NCBI GenBank assembly: GCA_025055235.1
Contig: JANWYN010000070.1
Location: 1-64,000, forward strand
Source of the DNA: Candidatus Roseilinea sp.
GTDB lineage: Bacteria; Chloroflexota; Anaerolineae; J036; Brachytrichaceae
DNA length: 64,000 nt
Direction: 5' to 3'
Part shown: positions 33,986-42,422 of the stretch, piece after piece
How positions within the stretch are numbered: position 1 is the stretch's first letter
Layout: every line of letters begins with the position of its first letter
The notes under the pieces: generated by a model
Told to the model about the DNA's origin: nothing
The model's input: the letters and a program-made list of their open reading frames with translations, nothing else
Databases searched by the model: none
Made by a program: the position numbers and the translations under genes

Positions 33986-35797
33986 ATGTCATTCACCACT
34001 CGTCCCGTTGTGCGCGGGCGCAACTACGCCGTGACGTCCGGGCACTACCTCGCTACTGCCGCCGGCGTGCGCATGCTGGAGATGGGCGGCAACGCGATTG
34101 ATGCCGCAGCCGCGACGTGTTTCGCCCTCAATTTGCTGGAGCCGCAGAGCAACGGCATCGGCGGCGAAGTCCCGACGCTGGTTTACATCGTTGCCGAGCA
34201 GCGCGTGTATGCGCTCAGCGGTCAGGGTTGGTCACCGCAGGCGTTCACCATCGCCTGGTGCCGCGAGCACGGCATTGATCTGATCCCCGGCGACGGCTAC
34301 CTGCCGGCATGCACGCCGGCCGTCGTGGGCACATGGGCGCTGGCCGTGGCGCGCTGGGGCAGGCTCAGCTTTTCGCAGATCCTCGCGCCGACCATCGAGC
34401 TGGCCGAACGCGGCTATCCGCTCTATGCCGGGCTGCAACAGAGCCTGATCGCGAACGCGCGTAAGTTCACCGAGCTGTATCCGACGACCGGCGCAGTGTA
34501 TCTGCCTAACGGCAAAATCCCGGAGGTCGGCGAACCGGTGCGCAACCCCGACCTCGCAGCGATGTTGCGCCAGCTTTGCCAAGCCGAGGAAGCTGCCAAG
34601 GCCAAAGGGCGCGTCGCCGGCATCGAGGCCGCACGCAACGCGTTCTACGAAGGTGAGATCGCGCATCGCATCGTCGAGTTCATCCGCACGCATCCGGTGG
34701 CCGACGCCAGCGGCCGGGCGCACGCCGGCTTGCTGAGCTACGCCGACCTGGCCGATTGGCATGCGCGGGTCGAAGCGCCGGTCACGATCAACTATCGCGG
34801 GCTGGATGTGTACAAGTGCGGCCCGTGGACGCAAGGGCCGGTGTTCCTGCAACAGCTCGCGCTCCTAGAAGGGTTTGACCTCGCGGCCATGGGTCACAAC
34901 TCGCCACAGTACCTGCACACGCTCATCGAGTGCGCCAAGCTCGCCTTTGCCGACCGCGAGGCTTACTACGGCGATCCCGACTTCGACCGCGTCCCGCTGG
35001 ATACGCTGCTGTCGAAGGCCTATGCAGCACGGCGGCGCGCGGAGATCGGCGAGGTTGCGTCCGACGCGATGCGGCCGGGCGACGTGGGCTTCGGCGTTCC
35101 CGATTACGCGACGACGTTCGACGTAGCCGCCGACAACCGCCGCGGCTTGCAGATGTTCAGCCCACTCGCACAGGCCGACGCCGTGCGTCCGTATCGCATC
35201 AAGCACGGCCACCTAGGGGACACCACGCATCTCGATGTCATTGATGGCGAGGGCAACATGGTCGCTGCCACGCCGAGCGGCGGGTGGTGGGGCACGTCGC
35301 CGGTGATCGCAGGGTTAGGGTTCCCACTGGGCACGCGTGGTCAGATGTTCTACCTGAACCCCAACCGGCCGAATGCCCTGGCGCCGCGCAAGCGCCCGCG
35401 CGCTACGCTCACGCCCACGCTGGTGCTAAAAGATGGCCGGCCCTACATGGCTTTCGGCACGCCGGGCGGCGACGCGCAGGACCAGTGGACGCTGCAGTTC
35501 TTCCTCAACGTGGTCGAGTTCGGCATGAGCCTGCAAGAGGCGCTGGATGCGCCCAGCGTGCATAGCACGCACTTCCCGTCGTCGTTCTACCCGCGCGACG
35601 CCTATCCACGCACGGTGGAAGCCGAAAGTCGCATCGCGCCGGAGACGCTGGAGGCGCTGCGCCAGCGCGGCCATATCGTGAACGCCGGTGACGCCTGGGC
35701 GCACGGCAAATGCATGGGCATTCGCCTCAACGCGCACGGCACGCTCGAAGCCGGCGTCTCGCCGCGCGGCGAGATCGGCTACGCTATAGCGTGGTAG
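33986..35797 (+). CDS. Gamma-glutamyltransferase family protein
   Basis: A 603-residue Ntn-hydrolase of the gamma-glutamyltransferase family. The large-subunit part starts NYAVTSGHYLATAAGVRMLEMGGNAIDAAAA; the autocleavage site with the nucleophilic Thr is in GHLGDTTHLDVIDGEGNMVAATPSGG at about residue 410. No signal peptide is visible, so a cytoplasmic enzyme acting on glutathione or gamma-glutamyl peptides is likely. The C-terminal half resembles the light subunit. Single gene, divergent from the NUDIX operon. Confidence 0.93.
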   Translation: MSFTTRPVVRGRNYAVTSGHYLATAAGVRMLEMGGNAIDAAAATCFALNLLEPQSNGIGGEVPTLVYIVAEQRVYALSGQGWSPQAFTIAWCREHGIDLIPGDGYLPACTPAVVGTWALAVARWGRLSFSQILAPTIELAERGYPLYAGLQQSLIANARKFTELYPTTGAVYLPNGKIPEVGEPVRNPDLAAMLRQLCQAEEAAKAKGRVAGIEAARNAFYEGEIAHRIVEFIRTHPVADASGRAHAGLLSYADLADWHARVEAPVTINYRGLDVYKCGPWTQGPVFLQQLALLEGFDLAAMGHNSPQYLHTLIECAKLAFADREAYYGDPDFDRVPLDTLLSKAYAARRRAEIGEVASDAMRPGDVGFGVPDYATTFDVAADNRRGLQMFSPLAQADAVRPYRIKHGHLGDTTHLDVIDGEGNMVAATPSGGWWGTSPVIAGLGFPLGTRGQMFYLNPNRPNALAPRKRPRATLTPTLVLKDGRPYMAFGTPGGDAQDQWTLQFFLNVVEFGMSLQEALDAPSVHSTHFPSSFYPRDAYPRTVEAESRIAPETLEALRQRGHIVNAGDAWAHGKCMGIRLNAHGTLEAGVSPRGEIGYAIAW

Positions 35798-35919
35798 TAG
35801 CGCGGCACTCAACACGCTCCAGGCGCGCTAGGCGCTAAACGCATCGGCAAAATACGCCGTAGTCGTTGTAACTCACGCTATGCAGCTGAGAAATCGCGCG
35901 CTATGCGGAGCACGGTCAC

Positions 35920-35993
35920 CCTTCGGCGACTGGAAGTCCGGTCCGCGGAAGCGGACTGTGCCTTCAGTTGCCCGCGACTTTAAGTCGCCGGGT
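35920..35993. repeat. Two-hairpin REP-like element, copy 2
   Basis: Blocks in order: CTTCGGCGACTGGAAGTCC, hairpin GTCCGC-ggaa-GCGGAC, and GCCCGCGACTTTAAGTCGCCGGG, matching 9806-9880. The remaining bases of the gap between 35798 and 36014 show no gene. Confidence 0.65.
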
Positions 35994-36014
35994 GGAATCG
36001 GAGCGTGATGTAGT

Positions 36015-36035
36015 AACTCAAATATAATCAGAGTT
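36015..36035 (+). promoter_or_regulatory. -10 box within an inverted repeat, toxin-antitoxin promoter
   Basis: AACTC (36015-36019) and GAGTT (36031-36035) flank a perfect TATAAT (36023-36028) that ends 10 nt before the antitoxin ATG. A protein bound to the inverted repeat would block the promoter, as in autoregulated toxin-antitoxin operons. Confidence 0.5.
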
Positions 36036-36038
36036 GCT

Positions 36039-36431
36039 ATGGATGAGGCTAAGCTCAAGCGGGAGTTCGAGATTGCGCGCAAGGCGCGCCGGCTGATCGA
36101 AGAGGTGCTGGCCGAACTCGGCCCGTTCGTCTCGCTCGCCCAGGCTTCGCGCGAGACCGGCGTGTCGCTGCAAACGCTGGCCGAGGCGGTGCGCACCGAA
36201 CGCGTCCCTGCGCTGAAGGTGCTCGGCAAGAGCTGGGTGCGCGTGTCCGCCGTGCGCGCATACTACGAAGCAGAGAGCGAAGATGACGATCTGCGCCTGC
36301 AACGCGCGCTCCACGCAGATGGCTTGCTCGATGAGATGCGCCCGCTTGGCGCAACGCGATTCACCCCGTTCCAGCCGGTGAAGATCGCCGGTAAACCCTT
36401 GTCCGAGACGATCATCGAGGAAAGACGATGA
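36039..36431 (+). CDS. Putative antitoxin with helix-turn-helix (MerR/excisionase-like)
   Basis: A 130-residue protein with an N-terminal helical region, then a DNA-binding part reading VSLAQASRETGVSLQTLAEAVRTERVPALKVLGKSWVRVSAVRAYYE, the style of excisionase/MerR-like domains, and a C-terminal extension (FTPFQPVKIAGKPLSETIIEERR) likely to contact the toxin. It overlaps the PIN-toxin gene by ATGA. Its own promoter holds an inverted repeat. Confidence 0.75.
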   Translation: MDEAKLKREFEIARKARRLIEEVLAELGPFVSLAQASRETGVSLQTLAEAVRTERVPALKVLGKSWVRVSAVRAYYEAESEDDDLRLQRALHADGLLDEMRPLGATRFTPFQPVKIAGKPLSETIIEERR

Positions 36432-36877
36432 TCGTGTTCATGGACGCCAGCGCGGTCGTCAAGCGTTACATTGCAGAAGTGGGCAGCGCATGGGTTGCTG
36501 CGCTGATGGACGATCCGGCTCACCGCATCTTCATTGCGACGATTACGGAGGTAGAAGTGACGTCGGCCATACAGCGCCGGATGCGAGGAGGATCGCTCAC
36601 GCACGAGGCTGCCCGCGCAGCGCTCACTCGCTTCGAATCCGACATCGCGATGGGCTATAGCCGCATTGCGCTTACCGCTGCTGTTATTCACGGCGCGAAG
36701 CTGCTGGTGCGCACGCGTGCGCTACGCGCCTACGACGCCGTCCAATTGGCGACAGCGCTGCAGATCGCCGCGAGAATCGAGAAGGGAGCGATAACCTTCG
36801 TCAGCGCAGACGACATGCTCAACGCCGTCGCCCAGGCAGAAGGCTTGTCCGTGGCGGACCCGAACGACCACCCATGA
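36428..36877 (+). CDS. VapC-type PIN-domain toxin
   Basis: A 149-residue PIN-domain ribonuclease. Active-site acidic residues are in IVFMDASAVVKRY, TITEVEVTSA, RALRAYDAVQLATAL and FVSADDMLN. It is translationally coupled to the antitoxin upstream and, by another ATGA overlap, to the YbaK gene downstream. The usual single-gene partner role is toxin cleaving RNA; the target is unknown. Confidence 0.9.
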   Translation: MIVFMDASAVVKRYIAEVGSAWVAALMDDPAHRIFIATITEVEVTSAIQRRMRGGSLTHEAARAALTRFESDIAMGYSRIALTAAVIHGAKLLVRTRALRAYDAVQLATALQIAARIEKGAITFVSADDMLNAVAQAEGLSVADPNDHP

Positions 36878-37341
36878 AACGCACGCGTGCGCTCGACATC
36901 CTCGCCAGGGCCGGCATTCCGCATGAGGTGCGCGAGTTCGCCGCGCATGAGTTCACCGTCGAAGAAGCCGCTGAGAAGCTCGGCTTGCCGCTGGGCATGG
37001 TGTTCAAGACGTTGCTGGTCAGAGGCGAACGCAAAGGGTTGGTCTTCGCACTCACGCCGGGCGACGCGCAGCTCAGCCTGAGCAAACTGGCGAAGGCGAT
37101 GGGCGACAAGCGCGCCGAATTGGCGGACGTCGAGGATTTGTTCCGGCTGACCGGCTACCTGAAGGGCGGGTGTGCGCCGCTGGGTGCAAAGCGCGACTTC
37201 CCGGTGTTCATGGATCAATCGGCGATGGCGCATGCGCGCATCTGTGTCAGCGCCGGCCTGCGTGGCGTGCAGGTGCTGATCGCGCCGGCCGACCTGCAGC
37301 GCGTGACGCGGGCGATCGTTGCCGATATTCGCGAGCGCTAG
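36874..37341 (+). CDS. ybaK: YbaK/EbsC-type aminoacyl-tRNA deacylase
   Basis: A 155-residue YbaK-domain protein, which hydrolyses mischarged Cys-tRNA(Pro). Typical features are the N-terminal KRTRALDILARAGIPHEVREF, the conserved Lys in GMVFKTLLVRG, and YLKGGCAPLGAKRDFPVFMDQSA. Length matches the family. It overlaps the toxin gene by four bases, an unusual housekeeping partner for a toxin-antitoxin pair. Confidence 0.93.
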   Translation: MKRTRALDILARAGIPHEVREFAAHEFTVEEAAEKLGLPLGMVFKTLLVRGERKGLVFALTPGDAQLSLSKLAKAMGDKRAELADVEDLFRLTGYLKGGCAPLGAKRDFPVFMDQSAMAHARICVSAGLRGVQVLIAPADLQRVTRAIVADIRER

Positions 37342-37413
37342 CTCTTGCGAGGCGACGGAACTTTCTGTAGCCGTGCGCCGTCCATTCGCCGAGATCAACG
37401 AGAGGAGATTCGA

Positions 37414-38220
37414 ATGCAAAAGACAAAGATCACCACGGTGCTCTCGTTTGGTGCGGCTGCGCTGTCGCTGGCAGCGTGTGCCCTACCGCCTGCGCCGCCG
37501 CCGCGCCAGCCGGCATCTCGCATCGGCGCGACTGGCCTGGCCGGTTCGAGTTGGGTGCTGGAGTCGCTGAACGGTCGGCCCCCTCTGGCAGAGGCAACCA
37601 TCACCCTCAACTTCGAGGTGAACCGGGTGAATGGCTCGGATGGCTGCAACCGCTTCATGGGCGGCTACACGCTGGATGGTTTCAACATCGCCTTCGGACA
37701 GCTTGCAGGCACGCTGATGGCCTGCCCTGAGCCGGTCATGAAGCAAGCCGCGGACTTTCAGCAGGCGCTCGCCAACGCGAGGTCATTCAGTGTGGCCGAG
37801 GGACGATTGACGCTGCTGGACGAAGCGGGCAATGCAATTGCGACATTCGTCGTGCAGGAGACCGATCTGGCCGGCACGATGTGGACGGTGCTCAGCTACA
37901 ACAACGGCAAGCAGGCCGTGGTCAGTGTGATCACTGGCACCGAGCTGACCGTGATGTTCGACGCAGAAGGCAGGATCGGTGGCAACGCCGGCTGCAATAA
38001 CTTCACCGGACCTTACAAGACGGAGGACGGTGGCAAGATCACCATCGGCCCATTGGCTTCTACGCGCAAATTGTGCAACATCCCCGAAGGTGTCATGGAG
38101 CAAGAAGCCCAATTCCTGGCTGCGCTGGAAACAGCCGCGACTTATCGGATCGAGGGCGATCGCTTGCAGTTGCGCACCGCGGATGGTGCCATGGCCGCCA
38201 ATTTCCAGCGCGCGAAGTGA
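37414..38220 (+). CDS. Lipoprotein with two META domains
   Basis: A 268-residue exported protein: signal peptide with lipobox LSLAAC (Cys near residue 22), then two META/HslJ-like domains, each with the pattern LAGSSWVLESLNG...SDGCNRFMGGY (first, about 40-135) and LAGTMWTVLSYNN...GNAGCNNFTGPY (second, about 148-268). Family members are linked to envelope stress and aromatic-compound resistance; no enzyme activity is known. GAGAGGAG precedes the chosen ATG; the frame is open for 23 more codons upstream without support. Confidence 0.9.
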   Translation: MQKTKITTVLSFGAAALSLAACALPPAPPPRQPASRIGATGLAGSSWVLESLNGRPPLAEATITLNFEVNRVNGSDGCNRFMGGYTLDGFNIAFGQLAGTLMACPEPVMKQAADFQQALANARSFSVAEGRLTLLDEAGNAIATFVVQETDLAGTMWTVLSYNNGKQAVVSVITGTELTVMFDAEGRIGGNAGCNNFTGPYKTEDGGKITIGPLASTRKLCNIPEGVMEQEAQFLAALETAATYRIEGDRLQLRTADGAMAANFQRAK

Positions 38221-38232
38221 GGAAAAACGCAA

Positions 38233-38273
38233 CACGGAATACGCAACATATATCGCGTGCTGCGTATTCCGTG
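38233..38273. terminator. Hairpin made from heptamer-like words
   Basis: A perfect 13-bp stem, CACGGAATACGCA / TGCGTATTCCGTG, with a 15-nt loop sits between two convergent genes. The words ACGCAAC, ACGGAAT, ACGCAAC resemble the ACGCAAG arrays. It lacks a clear U tract. Confidence 0.6.
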
Positions 38274-38286
38274 CTGAGGGGATGGC

Positions 38287-39285
38287 TTACGCCAAAGCGG
38301 CGCGGATTTCGTCCAGCGCCTGCTGCTCTTCTTTGCTGATGGTCTTGGCGCCGATGCCGAGGAAGCCGCCTTCCTTAGCTGCTTCGGCCACCTTCTGAGC
38401 CAGTGTGTTCAGCGCGCTGGCGAAGCTCTGTGCCTCGCCGGGCATCTTGGCCTTCACGGCTGCCCCTGCTGTCCGGATCATTCCGATCATGGACTCGCGC
38501 GGCGCGTTCTCGTCCAGCTCCGGCTTGCCTTCCACCTTCTGCATGGCGCTGCCGAAGGCGACGTTGACGAGTGACGTTGCGTCGGCATTTTTCAGCACGT
38601 CGCGCATGACATCGCCGGCGACAGTCATTTCTTTGACCGAACCGACCAGGCCGGAAGGCGAGGCGCTCATCACGTAAAACGTGGCGGCCAGCGGCGCGAG
38701 GCGAATCGCCGTCCACTCGTCAGCGGTGAACGTTTGCTGAACGGAGTTGGCCTTGTTGGTCACAGTCTCGACCTCTTTCAACACGCCGAGCACCTCAGGG
38801 CTGGCATTGCTCATGAAATTCCGCTGCTCGGTCTGGAGCAAGTTGGCGATGCCTTTCGAGTCGAGATTCTGCGACTTGGCAGCGCCGGCGATGGCTCCTA
38901 ACAAGGCAGGCACGGCCGCGGTGAGCAACGGCGTGACGTCGAAACCGAGCTTAGCACTTAGCGTCTTGCCGACGGCGCCGATAGCCGGGCCGAAGATGCC
39001 GCCCAGCATGCCGGCCGACGCTACACCGGCTGCCGGGCCGCCCTTGCCGAGCATGCTGAGAATGGACTCCACACCGCCGCTCCGCTCCAGCTCGCCGAGC
39101 ATGCTCATGATCTCGTCCAGGCCGGCGGTCGTTTGCGACTTCTTGGCCAGGCCATCCTGGACGACAGGGCCAACCACGTCCAGACCCTTCTGCACCGTTG
39201 CTTCGTCCACGCCGATGGCTTTGCCGATTGTGCCCAGCACCTGCGGCGTCATTTGCCGGCCGACGGATTCAAGTAACGTCGTCAT
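38287..39285 (-). CDS. DUF937 (YidB-like) family protein
   Basis: A 332-residue protein; the N-terminal 180 residues match DUF937: MTTLLESVGRQMTPQVLGTIGKAIGVDEATVQKGLD and glycine-rich helices such as GMLGGIFGPAIGAVG. The C-terminal part (about 180-332) is a further helical region ending in EEQQALDEIRAAL. AGGAG precedes the start. Function unknown; no signal peptide. Confidence 0.85.
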   Translation of the reverse strand: MTTLLESVGRQMTPQVLGTIGKAIGVDEATVQKGLDVVGPVVQDGLAKKSQTTAGLDEIMSMLGELERSGGVESILSMLGKGGPAAGVASAGMLGGIFGPAIGAVGKTLSAKLGFDVTPLLTAAVPALLGAIAGAAKSQNLDSKGIANLLQTEQRNFMSNASPEVLGVLKEVETVTNKANSVQQTFTADEWTAIRLAPLAATFYVMSASPSGLVGSVKEMTVAGDVMRDVLKNADATSLVNVAFGSAMQKVEGKPELDENAPRESMIGMIRTAGAAVKAKMPGEAQSFASALNTLAQKVAEAAKEGGFLGIGAKTISKEEQQALDEIRAALA

Positions 39286-39431
39286 GTGTCTTATCTCCTA
39301 AGCTAAAGAAGCAGTATGCAGGTCATCCCAAGCGACGCCATTCCCGAGCACGAGCGATGGAGCAGCTACGCTGCATCGCGCTTGAAGCTGCGAATCTCTC
39401 GGAGATGACCCTCACGAAAGAACGGATGCCG

Positions 39432-40010
39432 TTACCGCGCTGTGCTGCGCAAGCGGAACGCAGAGATGATCATCGCGATGCCGCCGAGGATGGCGAGGAC
39501 GGCGCCCACCAACACCAAAGAGACGGCGGATAACAACGGCGCGGATAGTAGCGCGATGCCAAGAACAATCGAGATGATGCCCCATAAAATGATCCAGCCT
39601 TCACCCTGGATCTCGTTTCGGACGCGAATGGCCCAAATGATATTGAAAATGCCGCTCACGATGGCGATTGCGCCGATCAGAATGGCGATCGCAACCGGCA
39701 ACCCTACGATGCTGGCGACCGGATTGCCGAGGAGAAACAGGCCAGCGATGATGCTGATGATGCCGCCGATCAGCGTCCACCACCACCCTTTATCTGTGTC
39801 CCGCCGCGTGAATGCACCGATGATATCGAAGATGCCACCGACGAGCCAGAACGCGCCCAGAAAGATAACGAGTGAGAACAGCGTTGGAACAGGGTTTGTG
39901 AGCAACAATACACCGATGATGACGGCAGCGATGCCTTGAATGAGAGGAATCCACCACGTCTTCCGAATAGCGCTGCGCATCGTATCTGCAGCCAGAGTAA
40001 GTTCGTTCAT
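39432..40010 (-). CDS. HdeD-family (DUF308) membrane protein
   Basis: A 192-residue integral membrane protein with six hydrophobic segments in the repeated DUF308 pattern (WWIPLIQGIAAVIIGVLLL, LFSLVIFLGAFWLVGGIFDIIGAF, WWTLIGGIISIIAGLFLLGNPV). E. coli HdeD is tied to acid resistance. An AGGAG site lies before the ATG. The 145 bp between this gene and the DUF937 gene hold no gene. Confidence 0.92.
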   Translation of the reverse strand: MNELTLAADTMRSAIRKTWWIPLIQGIAAVIIGVLLLTNPVPTLFSLVIFLGAFWLVGGIFDIIGAFTRRDTDKGWWWTLIGGIISIIAGLFLLGNPVASIVGLPVAIAILIGAIAIVSGIFNIIWAIRVRNEIQGEGWIILWGIISIVLGIALLSAPLLSAVSLVLVGAVLAILGGIAMIISAFRLRSTAR

Positions 40011-40040
40011 CTTTTCTCCTTGTAATTCCCTTTTGGCGAA

Positions 40041-40090
40041 TTCGTCGTTCGACGACGAAAGATTCTAGCTGCAACCCCGTGCAGTCACAA
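40041..40090 (-). promoter_or_regulatory. Promoter and operator-like palindrome of the HdeD gene
   Basis: Minus-strand -35 TTGTGA (40085-40090) and -10 TAGAAT (40062-40067) are 17 bp apart. The palindrome TTCGTCG-TTCGA-CGACGAA (40041-40059) covers the predicted start site and could be a repressor site or an mRNA 5' hairpin. Confidence 0.55.
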
Positions 40091-40150
40091 TAGTTTGAAA
40101 ACAAAATGGTCTGCAAGGTGGAAGGCGCAGACTCGTGCACAATAGAGGCC

Positions 40151-41215
40151 ATGATTCCGGTCAAGACCATCGAATGGATCGGCGGGTTGGACGGCGCCGC
40201 CCGGCTAATTGACCAAACGTTGCTGCCGAACGAGCTGCGCTATTTGGATGTGCGCGATGTGGAGACGATGTGGGAAGCGATCAAGATGCTGCGCGTGCGC
40301 GGCGCGCCGGCCATCGGCATCGCCGCGGCGATGGGCATGGTGCTGGCCGTGCGAGACTGCACGCCGGCTTGTCGTGATGAGTTCATCGCCGCCGTAGATC
40401 GCGCTGCGGCCTACCTCAACAGCGCGCGGCCGACTGCCGTCAACCTGTCATGGGCCACGCGTCGCATCCGGTCATTAATCATGAATCATCCCGATTTGGC
40501 CGTCGAAGATTTGAAACTGCGCATGCTCGATGAGGCGAAGGCGATGGTGGACGAAGACAACGCCGTGTGCCAGGCCATCGGCCGGCTGGGCGAGCCGTTG
40601 ATTCACGACGGCGACTCGTGGTTGACGCATTGCAACGCCGGCGGCTTGGCGACAGCGCAGTGGGGCACGGCGACCGCGCCGATCTACATGGCGCACGCCG
40701 CCGGCAAGCGCGTGCACGTCTTCGCCGACGAGACGCGCCCGTTGTTGCAGGGCGCGCGTCTGACTGCGTGGGAGTTGCAGCAGGTCGGCATCCCGGTCAC
40801 CGTCATCACCGATAATATGGCCGCGACGGTCATGGCGCAGGGCAAAGTGCAGGGCGTAATCGTCGGCACGGATCGCATGGCTGCCAACGGCGATTTCGCC
40901 AACAAGATCGGCACGCTCGGCGTCGCTGTCCTCGCCAGGGAGTTCGGCGTGCCGTTCTACGTCGCCGCGCCGACTTCCTCGATAGACATGCAGCTTGCCT
41001 CGGGCGACCTGATCCCCATCGAAGAGCGCCGGCCGGAGGAGGTGAGCGAAGGCTTCGGCAAACGCACCGTCCCGCCCGGCGTGCGCGTCTACAATCCTGC
41101 TTTCGACGTGACCCCGCACCGCTACGTCACCGCGATCATCACCGAGAAGGGCATCGTTCGCCCGCCGTTTCATGAAAGGCTGCGTGCGCTTTTCGCGCGT
41201 GGTCAATCGTCATGA
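40151..41215 (+). CDS. mtnA: S-methyl-5-thioribose-1-phosphate isomerase
   Basis: A 354-residue MtnA, converting methylthioribose-1-phosphate to methylthioribulose-1-phosphate in the methionine salvage pathway. Hallmarks: IKMLRVRGAPAIGIAAAMGM near the N-terminus, catalytic Cys in THCNAGGLATAQWGTA, and catalytic Asp in IVGTDRMAANGD. The start giving MIPVKTIEWIGG is preferred over an in-frame upstream start at 40106. No other salvage gene is in the window. Its stop overlaps an alternative start of the next gene. Confidence 0.95.
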   Translation: MIPVKTIEWIGGLDGAARLIDQTLLPNELRYLDVRDVETMWEAIKMLRVRGAPAIGIAAAMGMVLAVRDCTPACRDEFIAAVDRAAAYLNSARPTAVNLSWATRRIRSLIMNHPDLAVEDLKLRMLDEAKAMVDEDNAVCQAIGRLGEPLIHDGDSWLTHCNAGGLATAQWGTATAPIYMAHAAGKRVHVFADETRPLLQGARLTAWELQQVGIPVTVITDNMAATVMAQGKVQGVIVGTDRMAANGDFANKIGTLGVAVLAREFGVPFYVAAPTSSIDMQLASGDLIPIEERRPEEVSEGFGKRTVPPGVRVYNPAFDVTPHRYVTAIITEKGIVRPPFHERLRALFARGQSS

Positions 41216-41226
41216 GTGAATTAGCC

Positions 41227-41260
41227 ACTACTCCCGACTCCCCACTCCCGAATCACGACT
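41227..41260 (+). repeat. Short heptamer array, word ACTCCCG
   Basis: Words ACTCCCG, ACTCCCC, ACTCCCG, AATCACG lie between mtnA and the dehydrogenase gene. Their presence argues that the dehydrogenase starts downstream rather than at the ATG overlapping mtnA. Confidence 0.7.
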
Positions 41261-41274
41261 TTCACCGCATCTCC

Positions 41275-42306
41275 ATGGCCAATACGCATGTGATGAAATC
41301 CGTCCGCCTGCACGCTGCGCACGACCTGCGCGTGCACGAAGAACCGATCCCTGCGCCGGCCGCCGGCGAAGCGTTGCTGCATGTCACTGCTGTCGGCGTG
41401 TGCGGCTCCGATCTGCACTGGTACAACGAGGCCGGCATCGGCGACGCCCGGCTGCACCACCCGCTGGTCCTCGGCCACGAGTTCGCCGCCGTGATCGCCG
41501 ACGGCGCGCGCAAAGGCCAGCGCGTCGCTGTTGACCCGGCTTTGCCCTGCGGCCAGTGCGAGTGGTGTCGCGAGGGCCATCCCAACTTGTGCCCGCACAC
41601 GCGCTTCAGCGGCCATGGCAAAGACGACGGTGCGCTGCGCGAGTTCATGGCTTGGCCGGCGCATGCGCTGTTCCCACTGCCCGATTCGATTGACGACGCG
41701 AGCGGCGCGATGCTCGAACCGCTGGGCGTGGCGCTGCACACGGTGGACCTGGCGCACATGCGGCCGGCCATGCACGTCGGCGTGTTCGGCTGCGGCACGA
41801 TCGGCTTGCTGACGCTGCAGGTGGCGCGCTTGGCCGGCGCCGCACGACTGTTCGCGACCGATGTGTTGCCCCACCGGCTTGATGCCGCCCACGAACTCGG
41901 CGCGACCGACGTGCTGCAAGCCACAGGCGAGACGCACGAAGAGAGCAAGGCAATCCTCGCTGCGACCGGTGGGCGTGGCTTGGATGTCGTCTTCGAGTGC
42001 GCCGGCGATCAGGCCGCCGTGGACGCTGCGTTCGACGCCGTGCGCATCGGCGGCAAGGTCATCCTGTGCGGCATCCCGTCCGACGACCGCACCGCGTTCG
42101 TTGCCTCGGTTGCCCGCCGCAAAGGGCTGACGATCAAGATGGTGCGCCGGATGAAACATGTCTATCCGCGCGCCATCGAGCTGGTCTCGCGCGGGTTGGT
42201 GAACGTGCAAGCGTTGATTACCCACCGGTATAGCCTTGAGAAGGCTCCCGAGGCGTTCGCAATCGCCAACCGCCGGGAGGGCATCAAAGTGATGATCGAG
42301 CTGTGA
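41275..42306 (+). CDS. Zinc-dependent polyol/alcohol dehydrogenase (sorbitol-dehydrogenase-like MDR)
   Basis: A 343-residue zinc-containing MDR dehydrogenase. Catalytic zinc region is GVCGSDLHWYNEAG and GHEF; the structural zinc loop is CGQCEWCREGHPNLC; the NAD-binding loop is VFGCGTIGLLTLQ. The pattern fits sorbitol/L-iditol or related polyol dehydrogenases. I use the ATG giving MANTHVMKSVRLHAAHDL; the ATG at 41212 overlaps the mtnA stop but would add repeat-encoded residues with no homology. Confidence 0.9.
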   Translation: MANTHVMKSVRLHAAHDLRVHEEPIPAPAAGEALLHVTAVGVCGSDLHWYNEAGIGDARLHHPLVLGHEFAAVIADGARKGQRVAVDPALPCGQCEWCREGHPNLCPHTRFSGHGKDDGALREFMAWPAHALFPLPDSIDDASGAMLEPLGVALHTVDLAHMRPAMHVGVFGCGTIGLLTLQVARLAGAARLFATDVLPHRLDAAHELGATDVLQATGETHEESKAILAATGGRGLDVVFECAGDQAAVDAAFDAVRIGGKVILCGIPSDDRTAFVASVARRKGLTIKMVRRMKHVYPRAIELVSRGLVNVQALITHRYSLEKAPEAFAIANRREGIKVMIEL

Positions 42307-42421
42307 GCTATGAGCCATGAGCTGGGAGCCCAGAGTTCTGCGCTTAGCTCACGGCTTCCAACTCAAAGCTCAAAACTCGCAGCTCATAGCTCGCAGCTTA
42401 AAACTCATAGCTCACAGCTAA
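42303..42421. repeat. Heptamer array, word AGCTCAC, palindromic
   Basis: Left arm words in reverse orientation (GAGCTAT, GAGCCAT, GAGCTGG) face a right arm reading AGCTCAC, GGCTTCC, AACTCAA, AGCTCAA, AACTCGC, AGCTCAT, AGCTCGC, AGCTTAA, AACTCAT, AGCTCAC. It runs from the stop of the dehydrogenase gene to within 2 bp of the next ATG, leaving no ribosome site. Confidence 0.9.
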
Positions 42422-42422
42422 C

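Noticed and set aside
33822-33992. N-terminal extension of the NUDIX protein through the octamer array
   Set aside because: The extension encodes only repeat-derived residues, and NUDIX homology starts after the ATG at 33821.
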